A DNA stretch of 64,000 nt, taken from the NCBI GenBank assembly GCA_022836615.1, contig MU405287.1:62001-126000 (forward strand). Reading direction: 5' to 3'. Shown here piece after piece: positions 21,731 to 33,774 of this stretch. This DNA is from Annulohypoxylon bovei var. microspora. Lineage: Eukaryota; Ascomycota; Sordariomycetes; Xylariales; Hypoxylaceae. Below the pieces are notes generated by a model. That model was not told the origin of the DNA. It worked only from the letters and a program-made list of their open reading frames with translations, and ran no database searches. The position numbers and the translations under genes were made by a program. Every line of letters begins with the position of its first letter. Position 1 is the stretch's first letter.

Positions 21731-24701
21731 ACCGGCTCGACTTGTAACACCACAGGGTGCATCAAGTACGAATGCTAGTAGATGACTTGATGGTATGACG
21801 AGGAGTTGAATCTCGCAGGCTACGAGCAAGCACATAGGCGATTTCCGAAGCACCGACGAAAAAAAGAATTACCTTGGGGAGTCGCGAGAGCACAGAGAGG
21901 AGTTTGTCTTTGATTTGACCGGTTCTTTCTTTGGCTTGCTAATGGAGAACGAATTATTCGGAAATGCTTGGGATACCGCCGACGCCCGACCAAGCCGCAG
22001 ATGGGCCGGGACGGTGGAGGAACCGAACTTGTATGTATGATGGCGAGGCGTTTTTCGACTAATTAAAGAGATATTTTACGACCCTGAATACTAATACCCC
22101 TTGACGTGCTGAGTAACCGCTCTGTTCTGCATCATGTGCTATTTTGTTTGTAGATCTTGAAGGCTGATCTGTGAGATGAATAGTCGCTAGGTAATACCAA
22201 GACGTATGTATGTTTAATTGACACCGGGTGGCTCCCGGTATGTTACGGTGCACTGCTTAGTTCCAGTTCTGTATTTCGTGTCCTCGAACCTGGCTGTCTT
22301 GAGATTTATGTATGTAGTTCGATCAGCTACCCCTCTAAGACAACGTTCAGTTTGATGATCGTCTCTATGTTGCATGCCTACCTAAGTAGGGAAAGGATAG
22401 ACATCATCCGTATTTAGAAGTGCCACGGACCTCATTTCATAAACCAACTGACTGCTACTCTGTATACGCTTTGATTTAGCTCTTCGATGTTGTATATCTA
22501 CTTAATAGGCAGTAGGTAGATGGCTATAATACGCTTTGATTCCGGTCACGAATGGTTCGTGATGGTGAATTGAAAATTGATAAACAACCTTAACTATATA
22601 GAAGTTGATAATTATTAATAAGTGTGTTAAATGAGATCTTTCATTAGATCACTTGTTATGTGTATGCTCTTATGTGTATATACCTAATCTAGAAGAGAGT
22701 GAAAAAGAAAAGTGAAACAAGATGAGGTCAGGAAATCCGAGGCTGAATGATTGCGACTTCCTCGTTTCTATAGGATGTTACTATTCATGACCTTTGTTCC
22801 AAGGGCCTAGATAACCCAAGAAGTACGGTTTTAATTGAGCCCGATTATCAAAAGGTCATGCCACTGTGAGCAATGGCGTCCTATTAGTAAACCTATAAAC
22901 CTACATGTCTGTCTATGGCCATGGTGAAGGCCAAGAAGAGCGACGCGTGTATTCTCCTGAGCGTGGCTGGCCTCCTATTAAGATCACCTATCACGACTAG
23001 ATTAGTTATCTCACCTTATAAAGCAATGCTCCCGTTTATAACTCTAGTTTCGTCGACAGGCCAGTCAGACCAGTACTTCAGCATAGCCTCAAGTAGCCTG
23101 CTGGCTTCTCCTGGGCGCGTTGGGGAGAAAAGTGATAGATAACATATCGTATTCTATCAATTTTTGAGGGCTCTTCATAGGTGGACAAAGTGCTGAGGCT
23201 TGCTTCTGGAGGAGCACAGCAGGTCTTGACTCAGTTAAAATTGAAGGATTCGGGTATAGCGTGAGGCTGCAACTGTTGAAGCCTCGAAAACTTCGAGAAT
23301 TGGCAACCTGCAATCGCATGTCTTTGCTCGGATCATGCCATAGAGGAGAAGTTCGGTAAAAGGCCTATGTGCAATGTGTTCCCCGAAAAAACCGCGAGAT
23401 TAGACATCCTTCAAATGTAGGCGTTCCGATCCCCGCAACGCCCGTGGAGTCATCAATCTGCATGAGCATTAGCAAGACATATCTGAGTGGAATAGTGGTC
23501 TAATATAGTTTCTTGTATGACTTAAATTGCGGAAAATGTTGTTGAGATGTAGACATGTTTGCTACTAAAGCATCTTGAGACACCAATCGCAATGGTCTAA
23601 AGCGGACAAAGGGGGTTCGAAAACAAGATTTGGTATCCTTGCCCGCCAAAGAATCATACCGAGGTACTAAATTCAGGGGCTAGTAAACACGTGACGACGA
23701 TCAAGGACTTTTTGCTTTTAAATTCGATATTCAACGGGAGTTTGTTGAGGGAAGTATGGAATCTCGCGATATTGGGAAATAGGCAAATGTTCGTCGCTGT
23801 GCCGAAGCAAACCTGGGAACAGAAAGTAGATACGCAACACGGTGGTCGTATGACCGTAGAAATTTGAACTCGTCCGGCTGCATTGCGGTAATACCCAAAT
23901 TCCCGACTATGCAACATTTGGAGAAAGTTGGAGAGGGAAGCGATGTCGAATTTAGTATATTCGACTCCTCTCTTCCGTATTTGATAGTAGCCGGAACTCG
24001 AGATGCTCTCACATTCTCCATCTGACAGTACGGGTATAAATACAGGCCTGTGACTTCGGCTGGCGCTATACCGGAGGAGACTAATCCGGCTGCATGAACA
24101 CTGCCTCTCCATCTAAGGCCGGCAAGTGGATAGGATGTGGCCTCGAGCGCCCGCGAGCTTTCTGGGGACACAGAGGGATTTTCTGCTAGCTCGGCTAGTC
24201 TCCAGAATTTTAATAAGGACCTTGAGAGCCTCGAGGTCCTGTTCCTATCTTGATAGTTACAACATGGCCTCGATCACGAAGGTGAGGTGTCCCCGGATTA
24301 CTTGGATAGGAAACTGGCGTTGCTGATTGTTTCTCCTGATGATACATCAATTTAGGTTGAATGCTAAGTTCCTGATCTACTCGGCATCTCCATGACTGGC
24401 GGCAATCTTGAAAGAGGAGTCAACGTGCAGAATCGAGCTCTTGTGACTCGAAAACCACTCCAGGCGTAGGACAGGCCGGGCAGGGTAGAATAGAGTAGTT
24501 ATCAACATCCTTGGCTGCGTAAGGTACCGCGACGAAGCTTTATGATCTGCTGCAGCTTGAAGCTTGAAGCCCTGAGTAAATTTGCCAAGCTTGGTGATGG
24601 TGTGTTGATGTGACAACTTGACCTGGTTAGAAAGGTCCAGACAATATTTACGATGACAATTATTTCTTCTAACCGGAAGCAGCTTTTTGTGCACCGTACC
24701 A
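21731..24701. other. Intergenic region downstream of SNC1
   Basis: Overlapping minus-strand open frames at 23654-24171 (152 and 146 codons) show no domain, and the two frames compete, so neither is called. No RNA gene or repeat of note seen. Confidence 0.35.
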
Positions 24702-24734
24702 CATACTTATGGTTTGTTTCAAACCATATGTATG
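24702..24734. repeat. Inverted repeat (hairpin) upstream of ARG5,6
   Basis: Arms of 14 nt, CATACTTATGGTTT and AAACCATATGTATG, pair with one mismatch around the loop GTTTC. It lies in an AT-rich stretch about 730 bp before the ARG5,6 start. Function unknown. Confidence 0.5.
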
Positions 24735-25385
24735 AAGCTCAAACTTAATAACTTAATAGCATCATTGAACTTCTTTTGTCTTTTTTAGAAATTGACAAAC
24801 GGGATTAAGTTTTAATAGAAATATAAAAATAGAACTTACAATCTTGAAAATGACTTAGAGTTTCTTGAAAAGCTACCTTTTAAGAGACTAGTGGTTGCCA
24901 CTTCCAGGTTATTAATGCTTAATTCCTCCCATAATTCAATATTTTCGACTATATATGTATTAACAAGGATTGAGATAATCGATTTTCTAAATTTCAATTG
25001 GAAAGAACTGCGGTTTTCGGCGGTCTCAAGAATTTTTTTTTTCTTGGTCATATTAGTGGAAGTTCTCCAGGATAAGACTATCGCGGCGATTTTACTTGCC
25101 CCTCCTCATAATCTTCTAACAATGTGAACTTGACAATCTTCGAAATAGCAAAACTGCATATTCTTTCTTTAGTCAATTCAGGTAATTAAGTTCCAATAGT
25201 TCAATTGGTTCGCCTACTTGCACCCCGTCCTTCACTCTATCATTTCTTTTTACCGAACTGGAGGTGTATTTATAAGTACCCTTAACTAACTCACGGTTAT
25301 ACCAACTTTAGCTCTCCTCTCTTTCTCTCTCCCTTCCTAGGACCTTCGAAGCTTCGCCCGAGGCAGCTCGATCCTCGTAGCGATA
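24735..25385. other. AT-rich region and promoter of ARG5,6
   Basis: From 24735 to about 25200 the DNA is AT-rich without genes. A TATTTATAA element lies at 25267-25275 and a pyrimidine tract at about 25312-25339, both in positions typical of a fungal core promoter for the ATG at 25465. Confidence 0.45.
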
Positions 25386-25406
25386 CCACGGCTTATACAG
25401 CCGTGG
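25386..25406 (+). promoter_or_regulatory. Perfect 8-bp stem-loop in the probable 5' leader of ARG5,6
   Basis: CCACGGCT-TATAC-AGCCGTGG forms a perfect 8-bp stem with a 5-nt loop, ending 58 nt before the ATG. It could be an RNA hairpin in the leader or a palindromic protein site in DNA. No upstream ATG was seen between it and the start codon. Confidence 0.4.
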
Positions 25407-25464
25407 GAACATCAATTGAACGCTTAGACACTAAGTCATTCGCTATTCGATTCGATCAGATACC

Positions 25465-28232
25465 ATGCTGTCAGTGCGCGCAGTACGGGCCGCTGTCCGA
25501 GCTGGCTCCCGCCGAGTCTCTCCTCGAGTGACACGTTTGTCACCGGCCATCGCCAGAAACCCACTACGAACCTCACGAGCCACCTACTCTTCGTCCACAC
25601 GATCGAACGACTCTACCACTCGTGCCGCCGTGATTCAAGTTCTTAATAATGTCGGCTCCAAGAGAGAGGTTCAACAATACCTTTCACATTTCTCCTCCGT
25701 CTCCTCTCAGCAATTCGCTGTCATCAAGGTCGGCGGCGCTATCTTGACCGACTACCTAGAGGAACTCTGCTCCTCACTATCGTTCCTGTACCATGTTGGA
25801 CTTTACCCTATCATCGTCCACGGTGCTGGCCCACAGCTCAACAAGCTCCTCGAGGATGCCGGTGTCGAGCCTGAGTTCGAGGAAGGAATTCGTATCACCG
25901 ACGGCAAGACTTTAGGTATTGCGAGGCGACTTTTTCTAGCGGAGAACTTAAAGCTCGTTCAGCGTTTAGAAGAGATGGGTGTTCGCGCCCGACCTATCAC
26001 CTCCAGCGTCTTCACCGCCGACTACCTCAACAAGGATAAGTGGAAGTTTGTAGGAAAGATCACCGAGGTCAACAAAGAGCCAATTCAGACCGCTATCGAA
26101 AACGGCTACCTGCCCATTCTCACATCTATGGCTGAGACGAGGGAAGGTCAGGTATTGAATGTCAATGCTGATGTTGCAGCCGGAGAGCTGGCTCGCAAAT
26201 TCGAACCATTGAAGGTCGTCTACCTTAGCGAGAAGGGTGGCTTGTTTGATGGAAACGTACAAAAGATCTCAGCTATCAATCTTGACGAAGAATTCGACCA
26301 CATCATGGCACAGCCCTGGTGCAAGTTCGGAACTCGATTGAAGATCCGAGAGATTAAGGACCTTCTAGAGACTCTACCACGTTCATCTAGCGTTGCCATC
26401 ATACATCCTGGCGACCTACAGAAGGAATTATTTACCGATTCGGGAGCCGGTACTCTCATTCGCAGGGGAGACAAGTTGATGACTGCGGAGAGCGTTGCGG
26501 ACTTCAGCGATCTTGGAAAGCTCAAAGATGTGCTTGTGCGAGATCGTGAGGTTCGGGATGCTAGGGCGACGGTAGACCGATATCTCGACTTCTTGCAAGG
26601 ACGAAAATTCAAGGCTTACTTCGATGAGCCTATGAAGGCCCTGGCCGTTGTTCTCGACCCAGCCCAAGATCAGTCTTATTCGACATTAGCCACATTGACG
26701 ATAACTAAGTCTGGTTGGTTAACGAATGTGGCTGACAACCTCTTCGCTGCTATTAAGAAGGAATACCCTAGCCTGGTTTGGACTGTGAAGGCCGATGATG
26801 AAAATCTTACTTGGTTCTTCGACAAGGCCGACGGCAGCATTGTCAGAGGCAATGATGTCATGTTCTGGTATGGCATTGAGCCTGGAGAGGAGTTGAATAA
26901 CCTCATGAGAGAGTTCACGCTTCACGGCCGAGCAATGCTAGGTGATTCTAACTTGGAATCTCGACTCCACCGAGCAGCTCAGATTGCTTCCGAGAACCTT
27001 CGAGCTCACTTTGCGTCTGGCTCCGTAGCCAACCAGGCACGGGGCTACTCAACCCTTGCTCGTCGCCCTGTGTTAGGGGCTATTCCTAAGAGTGCTTTCT
27101 CGCACATGCCGCGCAGAGGTTTTGCGACCGAAACCAACCCCAACCCACCATATGGCAAAAAGCACGCCTCGAATACACAACCCTCTAGGGTCGCGTTGAT
27201 CGGCGCCCGAGGCTACACTGGACAAAACCTAATCAGTCTGATCAACACGCATCCCAACTTTGAGCTTCGACATGTGTCGTCACGTGAACTAGAAGGAAAG
27301 AAGCTAGAAGGATATACCAAGAAAGATATCATCTACGAAAACTTGAGCTTCGACGAGGTTTACGAGATGGAGAAGAAGGGCAAGATAGACGTGTGGGTTA
27401 TGGCGCTGCCAAACGGTGTTTGCAAACCGTTCGTCGATGCTATCAACAGGGCTAAGGATGAGACCTCTTCCCGTGACGACAAAAGCGTGATCGTGGATCT
27501 TTCGGCAGATTACAGGTTCGACAAGTCGTGGACGTATGGTCTTCCCGAATTAGTCAAGCGATCCCAGATTGCCCAAGCTACCCATATCTCGAATCCTGGT
27601 TGCTACGCCACAGCCGCACAGCTTGGCATTTCGCCGCTTGTGGGGCATCTCGGCGGCCAGCCTACCTGCTTCGGTGTTTCTGGCTACTCAGGGGCTGGCA
27701 CCAAGCCTTCGCCGAAGAACAACGTGGAGAACCTGACGAATAACCTGATTCCTTATAGCTTGACGGACCACATCCACGAGAAGGAAATTAGCGCTCAACT
27801 TGGTGTCGATGTTGGGTTTATCCCCCACGTCGCAGTATGGTTCCAGGGTATTCATCACACTATTAACATCCCCCTCAACAAGACGATGACTTCGCGCGAT
27901 ATTAGACAGATGTACCAAGATAGGTATGCGGGCGAGAAGCTAGTCAAGGTAGTGGGAGAGGCGCCACTAGTAAAGGCAATTAGCGGGAAGCACGGCGTTG
28001 AGATTGGCGGGTTTGCTGTCCACAGTTCCGGGAAGCGGGTGGTTATCTGCGTGACGATCGACAATCTGCTGAAGGGTGCGGCCACACAATGTTTACGTGA
28101 GTACCTACTTATCTTATACCATCATCCTTTTCCAAACTTCGCAGTCGATCTGGGATACTGACGTGGCTTATAGAAAACATGAACTTGGCTCGCGGGTATG
28201 GGGAGTTCGAGGGTATACCTCCAATGACTTAG
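25465..28232 (+). CDS. ARG5,6: Bifunctional acetylglutamate kinase / N-acetyl-gamma-glutamyl-phosphate reductase
   Basis: Two exons, 25465-28096 and 28174-28232, joined over a 77-nt intron (GTGAGT donor, TATAG acceptor), give 896 residues. It catalyses steps 2 and 3 of arginine synthesis in mitochondria. The Arg/Ser-rich N-terminus (first 45 residues) is a mitochondrial presequence. The kinase domain covers about 80-340 (KVGGAI, VHGAGPQLN, LSEKGGLFD) and is followed by a GNAT-like regulatory domain to about 510. A second Arg-rich, presequence-like linker (about 515-555, with MPRRGFATE) precedes the reductase (about 570-896) with GARGYTGQN for NADP and the catalytic Cys in SNPGCYA. Family knowledge: the Neurospora and yeast precursors are cleaved into two mature enzymes, matching the linker. 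The last exon restores the conserved end QNMNLARGYGEFEG; without splicing the protein would end wrongly at 28161. Same strand as HOM2, 785 bp upstream of it. Confidence 0.97.
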
Positions 28233-28928
28233 AAGGGTGAATGATTTTCATTCGGGTGTTTTTTCTTACTTGTTGGGATCTAATGATGGGGGTTTAAAAG
28301 AAGACTTGTATATACATGACAGCCAGGCGGGAGCTCTTACAACGTGCTATCAAAGATGTTCGTAAAGGCTTGCTGGGCTTGATGCTTGATATGTGAGACG
28401 TTCACTAAGTTAGAGGGGCGGCTGGGTGTCATTCCAAGTCGGGATGTAAGTCATGACGGGGAAAAAGTACGAAAGTGTGATACTGGTGGATAGGAGGGAT
28501 GGGGAACTTTTGGTCATCGTAACTTTGTTCCTAGATAAGGGATGAACTGAGATTCGGCCATTGCTAAACATTGACTTGATTTAACCGAAATAGTCGAAAT
28601 AATTGACAAACATCTCGGGTTCTGACAATAGCAAAAGGCAGACCCCGTCTGAAGACGCCGTTTGATGAGAGGTAGAGATGGGGTGAATTCAGACACCGAA
28701 TCGAATAGTCTAATCACTTATACAGTATAATTCAGTGGGGCAAGACTCAAACCCCCCTGAAAGGCGTGTTCCGATGGCGGATGGCGGGGTCCTTTGGCGG
28801 GGCAAATTTTTGACAATTCTGACAATTTTTGGAAGGAAGCACCCGATTAATGGGACGAGTACCTACTGTAGCTCTAGGCTAGAATATATCTTGCATATAC
28901 ATATCTGTATAATATAAATCTTCCACCT
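28233..28928. other. Intergenic region ARG5,6 to HOM2
   Basis: Holds the 3' end of ARG5,6 and the promoter of HOM2. No other gene seen. Confidence 0.4.
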
Positions 28929-28935
28929 TGACTCA
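28929..28935 (+). promoter_or_regulatory. TGACTCA general amino-acid control box (Gcn4/CPC1/CpcA type)
   Basis: A perfect TGACTCA lies 83 nt before the HOM2 start. This is the consensus bound by Gcn4-type bZIP activators, which induce amino-acid biosynthesis genes during starvation. A perfect copy this close to a target-type gene supports function. Confidence 0.6.
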
Positions 28936-29017
28936 CCTTTTCAGTATAGAGCTTGATAAAACATATACTCGCCCAAGAATTCCATCTTTTGAGTGGTCAA
29001 TTAGTTCGAAAACGGCC

Positions 29018-30347
29018 ATGGCTTCCCAATTCCCTACCAAGAAATGCGGTATGACCCCTCCTCAAAAGCCAATGGCTTATATCCATACCTACGATCTACG
29101 TAAATTCGCATGCTAAACTCGGTCGTTATACCTCATGTAGGCGTCCTGGGCTGCACCGGCTCGGTCGGCCAGCGCTTCATCCTGCTGCTGTCGCAACACC
29201 CGCACTTCGTCCTCCACGCCGTGGGCGCCTCGTCCCGGTCCGCCGGCAAGAAGTACAAGGACGCCGTCAGGTGGAAGCAGGCCTCGCCCATGGGCCCCGT
29301 GGGTGAGCTCGTCGTCCGCGAGTGCAGGGCCGCCGAGTTCGCCGATTGCGACGTCGTGTTTAGCGGCTTGGACGCCGATGTTGCTGGCGAGATCGGTACG
29401 GTTTCCCCTATAACCCCTTTGATTCTGCCTAGGTATATAGGTGGTTCAACGGGCTGATGTGTGCCGCAGAGATGGAATTCCTCAAAGCCAATCTCGCGGT
29501 GTTCTCCAACGCGAAGAACTACCGGCGCGACCCGCTGGTCCCGCTCGTCGTGCCGACCGTCAACCTGCCGCACCTGGACCTGATCCCGCACCAGCGGAAG
29601 CACCACGGGCTGGACAAGGGGTTCCTGGTGTGCAACTCGAACTGCGCGGTGATCGGGCTGGTGATCCCGTTCGCGGCGCTGCAGGCGCGGTTCGGGCCCG
29701 TCGACGCCGTGTCCGTCGTCACCATGCAGGCGGTGTCGGGCGCGGGCTACCCGGGCGTCAGCTCCATGGACATCCTCGACAACGTCGTGCCCTTCATCCC
29801 CGGCGAGGAGGACAAGCTCGAGACCGAGGCCCGCAAGATCCTCGGCTCCATCAGCGCCGACGCCACCGCCCTCGCCGACCAGCAAGGCCTGCGCGTCTCC
29901 GCCAGCTGCAACCGCGTCGCCGTGCTCGACGGCCACACCGCCTGCGTCAGCCTGCGCTTCCAGAACAGGCCCCCGCCGAAGGCCGACCAGGTCAAGGCTG
30001 CCATGCGCGAGTACGTGAGCGAGGCCCAGACGCTGGGGTGCCCGAGCGCGCCGTCGCCCAGCATCCTCGTGTTCGACGAGCCCGACCGCCCGCAGCCGCG
30101 GCTCGATCGCGATCTGGGGCGCGGGTACACGGTCAGCGTGGGCCGCGTGCGGGAGGACGAGAGCGGGATTTTCGATCTGAAGTTTGTTGCGCTGAGCCAT
30201 AATAGTGAGTTGCCTCTCTCCCCCTCTTCACTAACAGAGGCATATGTGAGTAAAGCTTGCTAATGCTAACGTCCCACAGCTGTCATCGGAGCGGCCGGCT
30301 CTTCGATACTGAACGCGGAGGCGGCGGTGCTGAAGGGGTTCATCTGA
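29018..30347 (+). CDS. HOM2: Aspartate-semialdehyde dehydrogenase
   Basis: Four exons, 29018-29048, 29141-29395, 29470-30204 and 30280-30347, give 362 residues, the usual length. It reduces beta-aspartyl phosphate to aspartate semialdehyde with NADPH, the branch step to threonine, methionine and isoleucine. The NADP loop GVLGCTGSVGQRF is formed across the first splice junction. The catalytic Cys is in VCNSNCAVIG, and NRVAVLDGHTACVSL holds further conserved residues. Introns are 92, 74 and 75 nt; the first and third have CTAA-type branch points. The start MASQFPTKKC is in a good context (GGCC-ATG-GC), and the tiny first exon is required to complete the NADP loop. Exons 2 and 3 are very GC-rich, creating long false frames on the opposite strand. 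The promoter carries a TGACTCA box. Confidence 0.96.
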
Positions 30348-31246
30348 AAAGTGGTGGGTAGGTAAGAAATAAAATAGATAGGATATGCAAACTGGAGGCG
30401 AGCATCCTGCATCTAAGGCGTTGGGTTGGTTTATTTGCATATGGAAAATAAAAGGAGGTAGGCAGGGAGGCAGGCATTGTAGGTTTGTGGTAGATAAGGA
30501 ATTTGAATAAAAAAATGCTTCACTTGGATTTTGAGTGACTCTTTCTGTGAGGTAGGTATTCGGTAGCTGACTTACTGCCTATGAGTTAACCGTATCTGAA
30601 GTATATTTCACCGCACATTGTCGTAATGATCAAAGACACCCGTCTATGTGAATGCATACGACTGTCTCTTAGACGGGATATGATCTAATCTCCTAAATCA
30701 TGATAAAAACATCGTTGTTACGATCTGTATAGAAGCTAGGCGATCGCTACAGCTGTTTGAAGCTAACTGTCCAGATAACGTATGGAGTGTTTGATAAATG
30801 GCTATTATACCTAATCATCGCAAGATCTTGCTTGTATAAGTGAAATCTACCTACTTAGGTCCTGTACACCAAGCCTACACCACAACGTCGAAGAGGTAGT
30901 AGCGACGCCATCCAGCAAAACAGACAAGCAAGCATAGAAAAATCATCGTGATTCCTTTAGTAGATAGGTATATTATACAAGACGGCAGGCCTCATTGAGC
31001 TAACCAGAAGTCATGAGAGGCGCCAGATCAGCCTTTATGTGATCCTATAAGACAAAGCACAAATCGCTCCCGGACTCCCAGAAAAAAAGGCATTCGTTCG
31101 GACGTAAGCCCCATTAGTACATACATACACATGACGACAGGATCCCTCGGTTCCGTCCGTAAATTTTTTGATTATGCCCGACGATGCCCAGCTATGTTTT
31201 TCTTTACCGCGTTTACAAGATATCTAGACAGGAAGTTATATTATCA
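30348..31246. other. Intergenic region between convergent HOM2 and PKA genes
   Basis: Convergent 3' ends; no other gene or repeat supported. Confidence 0.4.
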
Positions 31247-32551
31247 TCAGAACCCCTCGAAATAGCGGTCGTACTGGCGGGCCAGGTCGTCCGTGTACGG
31301 GTCGCGCTTGCCGTCGTCCTCGGGGTAGACGTCGAAGCACTGCGCGTCGCCCGGAAACCGCACGTTCGGCTGTATCGGCGGCCTGACCTGCCGGTTGAAG
31401 AGCGCGTCCCAGTCGATGCCTTCGAAGAACGGGTGCGACTTGACCTGCTGGGTGCCGCCGATGAGATTGCCTAACCGCCGGGAGCGGTCCACCGTGCAAA
31501 ACGATCGAATGACGTTTTGCGCATTGGGCGAAATAGGGGGCTCGGCGGGGAAGAGCACTGGTTTTTCGATTATTCTGTCGTCTTGTTAGTTTCTACGTTT
31601 CTATAGCTAGTAATGGGTGAGTTTTTGGGTCGCTAACTGTTTGTAGATCTCGATAGGATTCTGATGCCAAAATGGTGGATACCCAGTCAGGAACTCGTAG
31701 ATCAGGATGCCCAATGCCCACCAATCAACGGCTATGGTGTGTCCCTTGTTCTGGATCACCTCTGGCGCTAGATACTCGGGCGTACCGCAAAGAGTGTAAG
31801 TTTCGACTGGTCTACTATCCTTACTACCGAGCCTCTTCGCAAACCCAAAATCAACCAACTTCACGTGACCCTGACCGTCCAGGAGAAGATTCTCCGGTTT
31901 CAGGTCGCGATATGCCACGCCGCCTTGATGGTCGTGTAGATACTCGAGAACCAAGACGATCTCGGCCGCGTAGAACTGAGCCCACTCCTCCGGAAATCGT
32001 CGGTGCCTTCGTAAGTAGCTGAAGAGCTCGCCGCCGGGGACATAGTCGAGCAGCATGTACAACGAGTCATGGTCGGAAAAGGTGGTAATCAACTCGGTGA
32101 TGAAAGGATGACCGGCGACATCGCTAAGAATGCGGCGCTCGTCTCGTACATGATCGATCTGCTTTAACTTGATGACTTCGGCTTTCCGTAGGATCTTGAG
32201 AGCAAAGACTTTTTCGCGCTCTTCTTCGGCGCCGTTAGCAGGTCGGACTAGACATACTCTAGCAAAGGTACCTGCGACAAGACACTTTTAGCACGGAAAA
32301 CACCTGGGCGCATCAAGAGACGCCAATGCGACAGGTAAGTAAGCAATACCTGTTCCTAGTGTCCTCACGAGCGCAAAGTCGTTCAGCTTCAATCGCTGGT
32401 GCTGCGGTGGTACTTTGGGATCCGCATCCCCTTCTGCTTGCGAAACGGTGCCGGCGTCTGGATTTGTGAGGGGTCGCAGGCTGTGTTCTTGTATAACTCG
32501 TGGTATTAGGCCGGGTTTGGCAACCGTGGCGGCCATCTTCTTAAGATTCAT
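31247..32551 (-). CDS. cAMP-dependent protein kinase catalytic subunit (PKA-C, probably the second isoform)
   Basis: Three exons, 32551-32350, 32271-31638 and 31574-31247, with introns of 78 and 63 nt, give 387 residues. The kinase domain starts after a short N-terminus of about 55 residues. The Gly loop LGTGTFARV is completed across intron 1. VFALKILRK holds the ATP-binding Lys; YRDLKPEN is the PKA-type catalytic loop, DFGFAK the Mg loop and TLCGTPEYLAPE the activation segment with its phospho-Thr. The AGC tail ends YFEGF, matching the FxxF hydrophobic motif. PKA-C is released from its regulatory subunit by cAMP and phosphorylates RRxS/T sites. The short N-terminus and divergence from the usual fungal PKA-C1 (much longer N-terminus) suggest the PkaC2 class; this is inference. 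The start could also be the nearby in-frame ATG, residue 6. Confidence 0.92.
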
Positions 32552-33260
32552 CCGAAGTCTATGGTCTTGTTTTCCAGCTAACCTATAAGAGCAGCCTTTC
32601 GCAATTGGCGGTTCTCCGTCAGACGACTCCCATCTCTCGGCGCTAGAGTTACTATCGGCGAGGAAGGCTTTGACTAGGGATCGTGACGGTTGCGAGACGA
32701 CGTGCGTGGATTAGGTAGATGGTGACAGATGTAAGTTAGGGCACTTTTAGAGAGTGCACATCATGTATATGTCGGAGTGGATAATAGATGTAATAGTATT
32801 GTAATAGAGGTAATAGAGTTGATTATAGATACCCAGATACCCAGATAATTATAGATGGGAACGGACGGGAACCTTGAACTAGAACGAACTAGAACGGCAA
32901 CAATTACTGCCGATTCTTAGCGCAACCTTGTCTACTAGGCTACCTAAGGTGGTAATAGCTGGAGACGAAGAGAATGGCTACCACTAGGGTATCAAAGTCC
33001 AAAGTAATAAAACAGGTTGGACAGCTGGGTAAGGCAGGTAAGGTTAGGCCCAGCCTTGTTAGCGATGACCGATGGCAGCGGGCAACGGGCAGCGGGCAAC
33101 GGGTAGAGATGGTAGCGATGACGTTTGCTGCAGAAGGAAACCCAAGCGGGCACGAGCGGGCAGGGCGGGGAGGACTTCATTGTCGCAGGTGATGAAAGTG
33201 GATACTTTTATGGATTTTAATGGATATTTTAGGACGCCCGATCTAGAACATAGGGTTCTA
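32552..33260. other. Upstream region of the PKA-C gene
   Basis: No other gene supported. A degenerate GCAGCGGGCAACGGG repeat lies near 33075-33105. Confidence 0.35.
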
Positions 33261-33772
33261 CAAAATACGTATTTTGACCATGTATACGGTATTTAGAATA
33301 CATACAAGCATAATACGGTTATACACATACTATAATACTATTTTGACCTGTATAAGCAGTATAATGCGGAAAATACAAAGACCCGGCACGGACCATACCT
33401 TAATTGGTGATGACTTCTTTGATTCTGATTGGTTTTTTGATAGTTTTCTTTGTGTTGATTGGTTTCTTGATGATGTTTTAATTGGGTTTTTGATAATTTC
33501 TAATAATTTGATTGGTTTCCTTACCGTTTTGTAAGGAAAATGGTAAGAGCTAGGTCATTTCTGGAGTTTATTAATTGGTTGTAAACTTTTAATGATTAAG
33601 TGGTCCATGCTTGCTGATAACGGAGTGGGACCTCTTATCTTTTATTTTTAGAAATAAAACCTTACGTAATATATGATTGACCCTTATATATGGGTCCCGG
33701 TAGGTTTTTCCGATCCGTTATACGTATAATGAAAGGTTGTATGGTATTAATACATGTATAATACGTATTTTG
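33261..33772. mobile_element. Putative 512-bp TA-flanked inverted-repeat element
   Basis: The left end (33261-33276) is the 16-nt palindrome CAAAATACGTATTTTG. The right end (33760-33772) carries AATACGTATTTTG, the reverse complement of the left end over 13 nt. Both ends are bordered by TA (33259-33260 and 33773-33774). The interior is AT- and GT-rich, with repeated GATTGGTTT-like words at about 33418-33520. It has no coding capacity. The arms are short and self-palindromic, so chance or a decayed element is possible. Confidence 0.4.
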
Positions 33773-33774
33773 TA

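Noticed and set aside
23654..24171. Two overlapping minus-strand frames of about 150 codons
   Set aside because: Competing frames over the same DNA with no protein-like conservation pattern.
29133..30200. 355-codon minus-strand open frame and a long alternative plus frame over HOM2
   Set aside because: Shadows of the GC-rich HOM2 exons; composition is Ala/Arg/His-rich as expected for antisense of a GC-biased gene, with no domain.
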